Assembly: GCF_015752205.1 (NCBI RefSeq)
Contig: NZ_JADOVG010000014.1
Span: forward strand, 48,036-112,035
Length of the DNA: 64,000 nucleotides
Direction of reading: 5' to 3'
Source of the DNA: Polaromonas sp. CG_9.7
GTDB lineage: Bacteria; Pseudomonadota; Gammaproteobacteria; Burkholderiales; Burkholderiaceae_C
The first letter of the stretch is position 1. Every line of letters starts with the position of its first letter. The notes beneath the pieces were generated by a model, which saw nothing but the letters and a program-made list of their open reading frames with translations, did no database searches and was not told the origin of the DNA. The position numbers and the translations under genes were made by a program. This document shows, in pieces, positions 26,097 through 34,852 of this stretch.

Positions 26097-26822
26097 TTAT
26101 TTGTCGGCATCCGCTTCTGAAATACGCAGCAGTGTCTGGCGGTTGCGCACCACCAGGCCACCCGGCTCGATGCGGATGGCTTCCTCGCGTTCCATGGCCT
26201 TGAGTTCCTGGTTTACGCGCTGGCGTGAGGCGCCCAGCAGCTGTGCCAGTTCTTCCTGCGCCAACTGCAGGCTGATGCGGGTATCGCTTCCATTGGCCAG
26301 ACTGGGAACGCCGTAGCTGCGCACCAGGTGCAGTAACTGCTTGGCCAGCCTTGCCCGCAAAGGCAGGGTGTTGAGGTCCTCGACCAAGCCAAACAACTGG
26401 CGGATGCGCCGAGCGTGCAGGCGCAGCAATGCTTCGTAGAGTTCGACGTGCTGCGTCAATATTTTTCGCAGATCGGCGCGCGCCACGCACAAGATCGTGG
26501 TAACGCCATGCGCATAGGCATCGTGGGTCCGGCGTTCGCCGTCGAAAATCGCCACGTCGCCAAACCAGATTCCCGGCTCGACATACGTCAGCGTCACCTG
26601 CTTGCCGGAAATCGAGGTTGAACTGACGCGCACCGCGCCCAAGGCGCATGCAATCCATTCTTCCGGCGGATCGCCGCGCGCCGCAATCAGGTCGCCGTCT
26701 TTGAATCGTTTGACATATGCGCATCGGAGAATGTCGTGCCTCAGGGAGGGTGAGAGGGATGAGAACCAACGGCCGCTGTTGATGGCCGCTCTTTCGTCTA
26801 TCGTAAGAATAGGATCGTCCAT
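26097..26822 (-). CDS. Crp/Fnr family transcriptional regulator
   Basis: A 241-residue cyclic-nucleotide-type sensor with a C-terminal winged helix. The effector domain spans about residues 20-140 (KRFKDGDLIAARGDPPEEW, VEPGIWFGDVAIFDGERRTHDA). The Crp-type HTH is near 190-215 (LAQEELAQLLGASRQRVNQELKAME). The arginine expected for cAMP binding in Crp is not obviously present; GERRTHDAYAH differs from the canonical GERSALVAR-like stretch, so the effector may be something else. It is the first gene of a unit with the phosphotransferase 28 bases downstream, and it probably regulates this acyl-CoA operon. A palindrome lies upstream. Confidence 0.9.
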   Translation of the reverse strand: MDDPILTIDERAAINSGRWFSSLSPSLRHDILRCAYVKRFKDGDLIAARGDPPEEWIACALGAVRVSSTSISGKQVTLTYVEPGIWFGDVAIFDGERRTHDAYAHGVTTILCVARADLRKILTQHVELYEALLRLHARRIRQLFGLVEDLNTLPLRARLAKQLLHLVRSYGVPSLANGSDTRISLQLAQEELAQLLGASRQRVNQELKAMEREEAIRIEPGGLVVRNRQTLLRISEADADK

Positions 26823-26858
26823 GGTCTGTCTTTTGGGTGACTAACAAAAATTGGCATT

Positions 26859-26872
26859 GTCGCTTTAGCGAC
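26859..26872. promoter_or_regulatory. Perfect palindrome, candidate operator
   Basis: GTCGCTTTAGCGAC is a perfect 14-base palindrome, 36 bases upstream of the start codon of the Crp/Fnr-type gene. The position is right for an autoregulatory operator or an activator site. It is not the canonical TGTGA-N6-TCACA or TTGAT-N4-ATCAA site. Confidence 0.45.
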
Positions 26873-27085
26873 CTGCGGCGAAGTTGATTGCAATTGCTAC
26901 GGTGTCGAATCGATATCTCATTGCCGGTAAGGCAACAGTCGGTTTCAAGCGGGAATCATGCAGGCTACATCAGGAAAGTTTTTGCCGAATGCACGATAAG
27001 GCATGCCCAAAATCCAGCAAAGTTGGAATACTGGTCATCACGCTGGTGGCTAATTAGAAAATTCTTATTTAAGCACAATAAGCAT

Positions 27086-27130
27086 TTAGCGCATGCTGGT
27101 TATGCTTCAGCAGCTATCGAATCAGGAGTC
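27086..27130 (-). repeat. Interspersed TAGCTGCT-type repeat, intergenic
   Basis: On the minus strand: GATTCGATAGCTGCTGAAGC then ATAACCAGCATGCGC. It closely matches the copy inside tex (TTTTCGATAGCTGCTGGCGC). Confidence 0.7.
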
Positions 27131-27148
27131 ATCAAATCAGGAGATATG

Positions 27149-27928
27149 TCAGCGGTAGTGCGGCAGGCGTTTTTTTAAAAACGCCTCAATCCCTTCACCG
27201 CCATTGGCATGGTGCAGGTTGCGCACGAAATGGTTGCGTTCGCTGTCCAGTTGCTGGCTCAGGGTGTTGGCCGCTGCGTCATTGATCAGGTCCTTGATGC
27301 TGGCCAGCACATTGGGCGCGCGGGCATTGAGCCGTGCGGCCAATACCAGCGCTTCACCGATCGCACCGCCGGCTGCTGTGACGCGGTTGACCAGGCCCAG
27401 CTGATGCAGTCGATCGGCGCTGATGCGCTCGGCCCCCATGAGCAGTTCACTGGCCAGGGCGCGTGGCAGAGCGCGCGCCAGGCTCCAGCTGCCGCCGCCA
27501 TCAGGCGACAAGGCCACGGTGCTGTAGGCCATGACGAACACGGCGTTGTCGGCGGCGACTATGAAATCGCAAGCCAGTGCCAGGGAAAAGCCCGCACCAG
27601 CGGCCGCCCCTTCGACCGCCGCAACGACCGGCTTGGGATAGGTGCGAATGGCTTCAATCCAGTTGTGCAGCGCTTCAATGCTTTGAGCTTGCACTTCGGA
27701 TGGCAGGCGCCGGTTGGCTTGTAATCGAAGCAAATTACCGCCAGCACAAAACATGTTGCCTTCGCCAGTGATCACCACGCTGCGGATTTCCGGGTTGTTC
27801 TCAGCGGCGTTCAGCGCCTCGATGCCTGCGGCGTACATGTCTGGGCCAAGCGCGTTCTTGTGCTCCGGATCGCTCAGCGTCAGGATCAGCGTGCCACTTT
27901 CACAGGTACTTTTCAATGCGCCGGACAT
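27149..27928 (-). CDS. Enoyl-CoA hydratase/isomerase family protein
   Basis: A 259-residue crotonase-fold protein. The oxyanion-hole segments are GNMFCAGGNLLRLQA and VEGAAAGAGFSLALACDFIVAA; the catalytic Glu position is occupied in VALSPDGGGSWSLARALP by Asp, a variant seen in the isomerase and oxepin-CoA-hydrolase-like branches rather than classic hydratases. It likely hydrates, isomerises or hydrolyses a CoA thioester in the pathway with the dehydrogenase encoded immediately upstream; the two genes are joined as TGACATG. The exact substrate is open; phenylacetate or fatty-acid type degradation are both possible. Confidence 0.88.
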   Translation of the reverse strand: MSGALKSTCESGTLILTLSDPEHKNALGPDMYAAGIEALNAAENNPEIRSVVITGEGNMFCAGGNLLRLQANRRLPSEVQAQSIEALHNWIEAIRTYPKPVVAAVEGAAAGAGFSLALACDFIVAADNAVFVMAYSTVALSPDGGGSWSLARALPRALASELLMGAERISADRLHQLGLVNRVTAAGGAIGEALVLAARLNARAPNVLASIKDLINDAAANTLSQQLDSERNHFVRNLHHANGGEGIEAFLKKRLPHYR

Positions 27929-27929
27929 G

Positions 27930-29453
27930 TCAGCTTTCCTCGTGCATCAGGCTTAGGCCAATGGCTCCCCGGCGACGCAGCCAGGGCGAGGGCCGGTAGC
28001 GCTGGTCACCGTACACAGTTTGCAGGTTGAACAGCACTTCCAGAATATTGGTCGGTCCATAACGGTCACCCATGGCAAGTGGGCCCATGGGGTAACCCAG
28101 CCCCAGCGTAACGGCGGTTTCCAGGTCTTTCGGGGTGCAGATGCCCTGCTGGCAAATGTCACTGGCAATATTGACGATGGTGGCCACCACGCGCTGCGTC
28201 ACAAAGCCACCACTGTCGCGGATCACACTGACCGCCTTGCCGTCGCGCGCAAACAGCGCATGCGCCGCATCGCGCATATCGATGCGCGTGGCCGGGTTCG
28301 TGGCCAGCACGCGGCGCTTGGTGGCGGCATCATCGATCAGCATGTCGATGCCTACGGTGCGCGCCGGGTCCAGGCGCTCGACGACAGCAACCGTGGTGAT
28401 GTCGAATCCGAGAGGTGCTACCAGCGTCAGTGCCTGTGGAGAAGGCGAGAGTCCAGTCTCGATATGGGCCCCAAGGTTTTTCAGCAACTGCAGAAGTTCC
28501 GATCGCCGTGCTGCCTTGGGTGAGACCCAGACGGGTGGCATTTCAGTCACTTCAGGAACAGGCATTTCGGCAGGGACTTGGGCCGTACCACCTTCGTAGC
28601 GGTAAAAGCCTTCGCCAGTCTTGCGTCCCAGCAGGCCACCCGCCAGGCGCTGCGCGGTGATGACGCTGGGCCGGTATCGGTCTTCCTGATAATACTGGTG
28701 ATAAATGGATTCCATCACCGGATGCGACACATCCAGCGCGGTCAGGTCCATCAGCTCGAATGGACCGAGCCTGAAGCCAGCCTGGTCCCGAAGGATGCGG
28801 TCGATGGTGGCGAAATCGGCAATGCCTTCGCTGACAATGCGCAATGCCTCGGTGCCGTAGCCGCGGCCGGCGTGGTTGACGATAAAGCCCGGTGTGTCCT
28901 GCGCCTGCACCGGCGTGTGGCCGATCTGGCGCGCATATTCGCTCAGTCCATGGCAGGTCTCGGCATCGGTCTTCAGGCCAGCTATGACCTCCACCACCTT
29001 CATTAGCGGCACCGGATTGAAAAAGTGGTAGCCGGCAAAGCGGTTTGGGTGCTTGAGGCCGGCTGCAATCGCCGTGACAGAGAGCGACGATGTATTGCTT
29101 GCCAGCACGGTTTGTACCCGAACGATGGCTTCGAGCTCATCGAACAGCGCTTTTTTGCTGTCCAGTCGCTCAACAATGGCTTCGATGACCAGGTCGCAGT
29201 CGGACAGGTCGGCGAGCCTGTCCGCGATGTGAACCCGGGCTTTGTGAGCCTGCGCAATGTCGGCGCCGATGCGTCCTTTTTCATGCATCCGGTCCCACTG
29301 GGTACACAGCGCCTCGCGCGCTTTCTGCGCAGCGCCCGCTTGAGCATCCATCAGTTTGACAGTGCTGCCGGCCTGTGCGGCAATCTGGGCAATGCCCCGT
29401 CCCATGGCGCCCGTGCCCACGATGCCGACTGTTTGGTAAAAAGGTGTTTGCAT
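27930..29453 (-). CDS. 3-hydroxyacyl-CoA dehydrogenase (PaaC/PaaH-like)
   Basis: A 507-residue NAD enzyme with a full N-terminal dehydrogenase and a second C-terminal helical domain, the duplicated form found in the PaaC/PaaH phenylacetate-degradation group. The Rossmann motif is VGIVGTGAMGRGIAQIAA near residue 9, SNTSSLSVTAIAAGLKHPNRFAGYHFFNP carries the catalytic His, and DTPGFIVNHAGRGYGTEALRI the second half. The C-terminal part has RDSGGFVTQRVVATIVNIASD and GLGYPMGPLAMGDRYGP. The start MQTPFYQTV at 29453 was preferred over an upstream TTG. It sits between the D-2-hydroxyacid dehydrogenase and the enoyl-CoA hydratase, all in one minus-strand unit. Confidence 0.92.
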   Translation of the reverse strand: MQTPFYQTVGIVGTGAMGRGIAQIAAQAGSTVKLMDAQAGAAQKAREALCTQWDRMHEKGRIGADIAQAHKARVHIADRLADLSDCDLVIEAIVERLDSKKALFDELEAIVRVQTVLASNTSSLSVTAIAAGLKHPNRFAGYHFFNPVPLMKVVEVIAGLKTDAETCHGLSEYARQIGHTPVQAQDTPGFIVNHAGRGYGTEALRIVSEGIADFATIDRILRDQAGFRLGPFELMDLTALDVSHPVMESIYHQYYQEDRYRPSVITAQRLAGGLLGRKTGEGFYRYEGGTAQVPAEMPVPEVTEMPPVWVSPKAARRSELLQLLKNLGAHIETGLSPSPQALTLVAPLGFDITTVAVVERLDPARTVGIDMLIDDAATKRRVLATNPATRIDMRDAAHALFARDGKAVSVIRDSGGFVTQRVVATIVNIASDICQQGICTPKDLETAVTLGLGYPMGPLAMGDRYGPTNILEVLFNLQTVYGDQRYRPSPWLRRRGAIGLSLMHEES

Positions 29454-29498
29454 GGTTGATTGACTGGATAGAAAGATTGAACGGAGCAATGACAGGGG

Positions 29499-30506
29499 CT
29501 AGCGCCTGACTTGCAGTGCGCCCGGATTGACGATATTCGTCGGCGTACCCTTGATGAAATTGATGATGTTGTCAAAGGCAGCGCCAAAATACATCTCGTA
29601 GCTGTCCTGCTCTACATAACCAATGTGTGGCGTGCAGATGCAATTCTCCAGCCGCAAAAGGGCATGCCCCTGCAGGATAGGCTCCGATTCAAACACGTCG
29701 ATTGCCGCCATGCCGGGACGTCCCCGGTTGAGCGCGGCAATCAATGCTTCGGGTTCGATCAGCTCAGCGCGTGACGTGTTGACGAGCAAGGCGGTCGGCT
29801 TCATGCGCGACATGTCTTCCAGTGTGACAATGCCGGTCGTTTCTTCTCCAAGCCTCAGATGCAAACTCAGTACATCGCATTGCTTGAAAAGCTCGATCTT
29901 GCTGGGTGCAATTTCAAATCCGTCGGCTTGGGCGCGTTCTCGCGAGGCCGGGCTACCCCAGATGATTACCCGCATGCCGAATGCCCGCCCGTAGCCGGCC
30001 ACCAGCTGGCCGGTCCTGCCGTAGCTCCAGATCCCCAGTGTCTTGCCTTTTAGCAAGCTTCCGAGGCCAAAATTAGGCGGCATGGACGCTGATTTCAGCC
30101 CTGATTGTTGCCACGCACCATGCTTAAGGTGCGACACATACTGCGGAATGCGGCGCATGGCTGCCATGACCAGCGCCCAGGTCAGCTCTGCTGGCGCAGT
30201 TGGAGAGCCCGTGCCCTCTGCCACCGCAATGCCGCGCTCCGTGCAGGCCGCTACATCGACATGGGTGCCGATCCGGCCCGTCTGGACAATCAGCTTGAGC
30301 TTGGGCAGCTTGTCAATCACCTGGCGGGTCAGGTGGGTGCGCTCGCGGATCAGAACGATCACGTCGGCGTCCCTCAGTCGGACCGACAGCTGGCCAGCGC
30401 CTTTGACAGTGTTGGTGTACACCTTGGCAGGATAGGCTTCGAGCTTGGCCGCGCAGGCGAGTTTTCGCACTGCGTCCTGGTAATCATCAAGAATCACAAT
30501 ATTCAT
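29499..30506 (-). CDS. D-2-hydroxyacid dehydrogenase (NAD-dependent)
   Basis: A 335-residue member of the D-isomer-specific dehydrogenase family (D-3-phosphoglycerate dehydrogenase, D-lactate and glyoxylate reductases). Catalytic elements are VNTSRAELIEPEAL (Arg), the FESEPILQ Glu region and CTPHIGYVEQ (His). The nucleotide loop reads GIWSYGRTG, so the first glycine of the usual GxGxxG is Ser. The N-terminal half is the substrate lobe (IVQTGRIGTHVDVAACTERGI). It precedes the hydroxyacyl-CoA dehydrogenase by 45 bases and may share its promoter. Which hydroxyacid it uses is not visible. Confidence 0.88.
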   Translation of the reverse strand: MNIVILDDYQDAVRKLACAAKLEAYPAKVYTNTVKGAGQLSVRLRDADVIVLIRERTHLTRQVIDKLPKLKLIVQTGRIGTHVDVAACTERGIAVAEGTGSPTAPAELTWALVMAAMRRIPQYVSHLKHGAWQQSGLKSASMPPNFGLGSLLKGKTLGIWSYGRTGQLVAGYGRAFGMRVIIWGSPASRERAQADGFEIAPSKIELFKQCDVLSLHLRLGEETTGIVTLEDMSRMKPTALLVNTSRAELIEPEALIAALNRGRPGMAAIDVFESEPILQGHALLRLENCICTPHIGYVEQDSYEMYFGAAFDNIINFIKGTPTNIVNPGALQVRR

Positions 30507-30677
30507 GCAGATATTGTGCCTTCAAGAACCCTGTTTTTTGAAGATTACCCGCTCTCCCTTGGAATAGGCTGTTTGCTGGTTTCGTGTTAATGCCAGGGTA
30601 CTACGCACGTGGCTGGCAGACTGGTTCTATTTCGTTGTGAGAATGCTGATCGATTTGGACCAACACTGGAAAAACCA

Positions 30678-31079
30678 TCAATCCGCCACAGAGTGCGCCG
30701 CTTGCAATGCCATGCGGTCAAGTTCAGCGCAGACATCGGCCATTCGCCCTGAGATGACCATTCGTCCCGCGCAATCAGGCCGAATGTTTGCATCTGATTC
30801 ACGAATGATCCGCAACACGCTGCGCGGCGATACATGTGGCATGGGAATGCACGTTGATTCGGCAATATCAGGACGTATTTTGAAACATGCGTCATTGCTT
30901 GCCGACGCCGTTCGAGGCCTAAAAGAAGACTGTGTTGCACCTGCCGACCCCAATGCCCTGGATCTAACGGTGCTGTGTGCGAACGAATCCCTGAGCCGGG
31001 TGATCCATGGCACCAGCGTCTGAACTGGTGCCGTCCAGAAGGCTTGCATGGGGGCAGGTGAAAAGCTGATGATTCGCAT
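30678..31079 (-). CDS. Conserved-looking protein downstream of lexA, function unknown
   Basis: A 133-residue protein with a start ATG at 31079 preceded by GGAG at six bases. The N-terminal half is Ser/Ala-rich and low in conservation clues; the C-terminal SVLRIIRESD...GRMVISGRMADVCAELDRMA is compact and looks like a small structured module. No signal peptide or membrane helix is present. It follows lexA in the same direction after 149 bases that contain an inverted repeat (31170-31190), so it may be SOS-linked or have its own promoter. I recall similar small proteins after lexA in related bacteria but cannot name a family. Confidence 0.6.
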   Translation of the reverse strand: MRIISFSPAPMQAFWTAPVQTLVPWITRLRDSFAHSTVRSRALGSAGATQSSFRPRTASASNDACFKIRPDIAESTCIPMPHVSPRSVLRIIRESDANIRPDCAGRMVISGRMADVCAELDRMALQAAHSVAD

Positions 31080-31169
31080 GAAGAGCTCCAGTTGATAAAG
31101 GTTGGATACAAGCGAGCAGGGGTCTGCCAAATGGAAAGGCGGATATTTTCAATAAAAGGCGGCAGTTTT

Positions 31170-31190
31170 GCTGTCATTACCGTTGACAGC
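31170..31190. promoter_or_regulatory. Inverted repeat downstream of lexA
   Basis: GCTGTCA and TGACAGC form perfect 7-base arms around TTACCGT. It resembles a LexA-type CTGT...ACAG pair but with an 11-base spacer instead of 8, so either a hairpin or a non-canonical operator. Confidence 0.35.
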
Positions 31191-31228
31191 GGGCTTTGTC
31201 GGAACACTGCCCAGAAAGACAAGCTGTA

Positions 31229-31933
31229 CTACATCGAAAACTTGCCGCGGATCAAGCCGACAGCCAGCCCTTCAAGCTCGAAAGGTTCGCCAGGATGGAC
31301 CACAATGGGTTTGAAGTCGGGATTTTCTGACAGCAGTTCGATCAGATGCTGATTGCGGTGAAAGCGTTTGACGGTGACCTCGTCACCGAGCCGTGCGACT
31401 ACGATCTGTCCGTTTTGGGCTTCCCGAGCCTGTTTCACGGCCAGCAAGTCGCCCTCCATGATGCCCACATCGCGCATGCTCATGCCGCGCACCTTGAGCA
31501 GATAGTCTGGTTTCTGATCAAACAGGGAGCTTTCAAAAAAGTAGGTCTGTTCGATGTGTTCCTGCGCCAGGATCGGGCTTCCTGCAGCCACCCGGCCTAC
31601 AAGCGGCAGGGCCCACTGGGCAATCCGATCAGGAGCCCTTAAAAAGGGTTCTCTCCGCGATTCGTTCAAGGCCCGCAATGCATCGGTCCGAAGTCGGATG
31701 CCTCGCGAGGTGCCGCTGACGAGTTCGATGACCCCCTTTTTTGCTAGAGCCTTCAAGTGCTCTTCGGCAGCATTGGGTGAACGAAAGCCGAGTTGGGCAG
31801 CAATTTCCGCCCTGGTAGGAGGCGCGCCTGTCTGGGCAATGGCGGTCTGAATCAATTCCAGAATTTGGGTCTGCCGGGCTGTCAATTTGGGTTTGTCAGC
31901 CGGCAGAGCGGAAAAATCATTGAAAGTGCGCAT
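31229..31933 (-). CDS. lexA: LexA repressor
   Basis: LexA binds SOS boxes and cleaves itself when RecA is activated. At 234 residues it is longer than E. coli LexA (202) mainly through an N-terminal extension and an inserted linker. The winged helix is [16 protein letters not shown] ... [31 protein letters not shown]. The cleavage site is the Ala-Gly in GRVAAGSP. The catalytic Ser is in RGMSMRD and the Lys in [19 protein letters not shown]. The upstream region holds one perfect and one near-perfect CTGT-N8-ACAG box, consistent with autorepression. Confidence 0.96.
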   Translation of the reverse strand: MRTFNDFSALPADKPKLTARQTQILELIQTAIAQTGAPPTRAEIAAQLGFRSPNAAEEHLKALAKKGVIELVSGTSRGIRLRTDALRALNESRREPFLRAPDRIAQWALPLVGRVAAGSPILAQEHIEQTYFFESSLFDQKPDYLLKVRGMSMRDVGIMEGDLLAVKQAREAQNGQIVVARLGDEVTVKRFHRNQHLIELLSENPDFKPIVVHPGEPFELEGLAVGLIRGKFSM

Positions 31934-31998
31934 AAGCTGTGGGCCTTGGGTTAAAGCGGGACTTGGCTCAGATCAAAATTTCGAAAAATCCATGATGG

Positions 31999-32014
31999 CT
32001 GTATGAATCGCCAG
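31999..32014. promoter_or_regulatory. Near-consensus LexA (SOS) box
   Basis: CTGTATGAATCGCCAG matches CTGT-N8-ACAG except for the right half-site, CCAG instead of ACAG. It lies 66 bases upstream of the lexA start and next to the perfect box, so it may add cooperative binding. Confidence 0.55.
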
Positions 32015-32017
32015 TAA

Positions 32018-32033
32018 CTGTATTTTCATACAG
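32018..32033. promoter_or_regulatory. LexA (SOS) box
   Basis: CTGTATTTTCATACAG fits the consensus CTGT-N8-ACAG exactly. It lies 85 bases upstream of lexA and 27 bases upstream of the divergent asparaginase start, so it is placed to control lexA and possibly the asparaginase gene as well. Confidence 0.85.
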
Positions 32034-32059
32034 CCTTTATAAAAAAGCAACTAAATCTT

Positions 32060-33025
32060 ATGAAACATCGAAAACTGGTCATTTTGGGAACTGGCGGAAC
32101 CATTGCCGGGAAGGCGGATAACGCCACCGACAACATCGGCTATACCGCTGCGCAGGTAGGTATCGAGCAACTGCTCGAAGCCATTCCCGCGCTTTCTGCA
32201 AGCGGCTTGATCATCAGCGAGCAGGTGAGCCAGATTGACAGCAAGGATATGAGCTTTGAAGTCTGGGCGAGACTCGCGGCGCGTGTACGCCATTTTCTTG
32301 CGGATGATGATGTGCAGGGCATCGTCATCACACATGGAACGGACACGCTTGAGGAAACGGCTTATTTCTTGCAATTGACATGCCAGCCAACCAAGCCTGT
32401 AGTGATTACCTGCGCCATGCGCCCGGCCACCGCGCTGACGCCTGACGGTCCTCAAAACGTGATGGATGCCGTGGCCGTTGCCAGGCATCCAGGCGCTTGT
32501 GGCGTACTGGCTGTCTGTGCCGGAACTGTGCACAGTGCGCTTGATGTGCAAAAAGTGCATCCCTACAAGCTCGACGCTTTCAGTTCAGGTGACGCTGGTC
32601 CCATCGGCTATGTTGAGGAAGGCCAACTCAGATTGCTAAGAAATTGGCCAGTTCGGCAGACAGGTGCTGACTATTTTGCTATTGAAAAAATATCAAGCTG
32701 GCCGCGTGTCGAGATTGTCATGAGCTATGCAGGCGCGAACGCGCTCATGGTTCAGGCATTGGTCAGTCAGGGCTTGCGGGGACTGGTAGTGGCGGGAACC
32801 GGCAACGGCACGGTGCATGAGGACCTGCAAGCCGGTTTGATAGATGCGCAGAGGGCCGGGGTTCGGGTTGTGCGCGCTACGCGTTGCCTTGATGGCCCCA
32901 TTTTGCCTCTTTCAGCCAACGCGATTGAAGATTCTCAGGGGCTCAGTCCAGTCAAGGCCAGGATCGCATTGATGCTCGCTCTGATCAATGAAGAAGCAAG
33001 ATATTCAACTTCCAAGAGTGCATAA
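32060..33025 (+). CDS. Asparaginase
   Basis: A 321-residue amidohydrolase converting L-asparagine to aspartate and ammonia. The first catalytic Thr is in ILGTGGTIAG near residue 11-15; the second motif VITHGTDTLEETAYFL holds the Thr-Asp pair near 93-96, and ITCAMRPATALTPDGPQNVMDA follows. The C-domain ends with GLVVAGTGNGTVHEDL and VVRATRCLDGPILP. No signal peptide is present, so it should be cytoplasmic. Codons for ADYFAIEKISSWP show an AT-rich patch similar to the end of the interspersed repeat. It diverges from lexA, with an SOS box 27 bases upstream of its start. Confidence 0.9.
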   Translation: MKHRKLVILGTGGTIAGKADNATDNIGYTAAQVGIEQLLEAIPALSASGLIISEQVSQIDSKDMSFEVWARLAARVRHFLADDDVQGIVITHGTDTLEETAYFLQLTCQPTKPVVITCAMRPATALTPDGPQNVMDAVAVARHPGACGVLAVCAGTVHSALDVQKVHPYKLDAFSSGDAGPIGYVEEGQLRLLRNWPVRQTGADYFAIEKISSWPRVEIVMSYAGANALMVQALVSQGLRGLVVAGTGNGTVHEDLQAGLIDAQRAGVRVVRATRCLDGPILPLSANAIEDSQGLSPVKARIALMLALINEEARYSTSKSA

Positions 33026-33050
33026 AAAAAGCCATCCTGGGGGATGGCTT
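33023..33050 (-). terminator. Terminator of adk
   Basis: On the minus strand AAGCCATCC pairs with GGATGGCTT around a four-base loop and is followed by a T run (A run 33024-33030 on plus). It lies 20 bases after the adk stop. The A run overlaps the asparaginase stop codon. Confidence 0.8.
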
Positions 33051-33069
33051 GTCCGGCGTATAAACCTGT

Positions 33070-33849
<780 letters not shown>

Positions 33850-33907
33850 CTAGGATATCATGCGCATCCCTGCCAAAAGCTTACACAAATGACGCTGGAT
33901 ACGGCTT

Positions 33908-34663
33908 TTAAGCCGTCAGGCGCCTAACACGTTCCAGATCCTCTGGAGTATCCACGCCAGCGCCTGGTGCCTGCTCGGTGATGTGAACAGCTATCCGGTA
34001 GCCATGCCACAAGGCACGCAATTGTTCCAGCGACTCCAGCTGCTCCATGGGCGCTTGGCTCAACTGGGGAAAAAGGCGCAAAAACCCGACCCGGTAGGCA
34101 TAGACTCCGACATGACGCAACGGCCGGGGAAACCGGCCTTGTTCCCACCACGTCTGGCCGGCCAGGTCGCGCGCAGCAGGAATGGGTAAGCGGCTGAAAT
34201 ACATGGCTGTCTGTTGCATGTCCAGTACGACCTTGACAACATTGGGGTTGAGAAAATCGGCCAGATCATCGATGAAGTGCGCCGCAGTTCCCATGGCACA
34301 GTCGGGACGGCTTTGCAGCAGACCAGCCACCGCGTCGACTAGGGCCGGGTCTATCAGCGGCTCGTCACCCTGAACGTTGACCACGATATCGTCGTCGGCC
34401 AAGCCCAGCAAGTCGCAGGCTTCTGCAAGCCGATCGCTGCCGCTTGGGTGATCAACGCGGGTGAGCACAGCCTGGATGCCAAAGGCTTCGCATTGCGCAA
34501 TGATTTCTGCGCTGTCAGCAGCAACGACGGTATTCAGCGCACTGCTTTGCAGCGCGCGCTGCGCCACGCGGACCACCATCGGCAAACCGTTGATATCTGC
34601 CAGCGGTTTGTTGGGCAGGCGCGTGGATGCCAGGCGCGCCGGGATGAGGACGGTAAAGCTCAT
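33908..34663 (-). CDS. kdsB: 3-deoxy-manno-octulosonate cytidylyltransferase
   Basis: KdsB activates Kdo as CMP-Kdo for lipopolysaccharide core synthesis. The 251-residue protein starts with [33 protein letters not shown], the CTP-binding signature, followed by [17 protein letters not shown] and [35 protein letters not shown] is the Kdo-contact region, and [18 protein letters not shown] the C-terminal helix. It starts six bases after the trm112-like stop, within an envelope operon. Confidence 0.96.
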   Translation of the reverse strand: MSFTVLIPARLASTRLPNKPLADINGLPMVVRVAQRALQSSALNTVVAADSAEIIAQCEAFGIQAVLTRVDHPSGSDRLAEACDLLGLADDDIVVNVQGDEPLIDPALVDAVAGLLQSRPDCAMGTAAHFIDDLADFLNPNVVKVVLDMQQTAMYFSRLPIPAARDLAGQTWWEQGRFPRPLRHVGVYAYRVGFLRLFPQLSQAPMEQLESLEQLRALWHGYRIAVHITEQAPGAGVDTPEDLERVRRLTA

Positions 34664-34669
34664 GCCTGA

Positions 34670-34852
34670 TTAGAGGCCAAGCTCTTCATCTGTCAACGGC
34701 CGTGCCTCGCTTTCCAGCATGACCGGAATTCCATCATGTACCGGATAGGCAAGGCGTGCGCTGCGCGAAACAAGTTCACGGTTTTCGCGGTTGTATTCAA
34801 GATGACCCTTGGTCACGGGGCAGACCAGCAATGCAATGAGTTTGGTGTCCAT
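34670..34852 (-). CDS. Trm112 family protein
   Basis: A 60-residue zinc-ribbon-like protein, starting [21 protein letters not shown] and containing [20 protein letters not shown], the standard bacterial Trm112/UPF0434 sequence. Eukaryotic Trm112 activates methyltransferases; the bacterial role is unsettled. Only one of the usual zinc-binding cysteines (VCPV) is seen, so metal binding is doubtful. Its start lies inside the end of lpxK (56-base overlap). Confidence 0.9.
   Translation of the reverse strand: MDTKLIALLVCPVTKGHLEYNRENRELVSRSARLAYPVHDGIPVMLESEARPLTDEELGL

Larger units (their letters stand above)
26823..27148. other. 326-base region between the enoyl-CoA hydratase and crp-type genes
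   Basis: No gene is visible. It holds the palindrome 26859-26872 near the regulator start and a reverse copy of the interspersed repeat at 27086-27130. The rest is relatively AT-rich (for example around ATTAGAAAATTCTTATTT), suitable for a promoter reading left. Confidence 0.55.

Noticed and set aside
32680..32720. A further repeat copy inside the asparaginase gene
   Set aside because: TTGCTATTGAAAAAATATCA looks like the AT-rich end but the TAGCTGCT core and GCGC end are missing; not enough to list as a copy.
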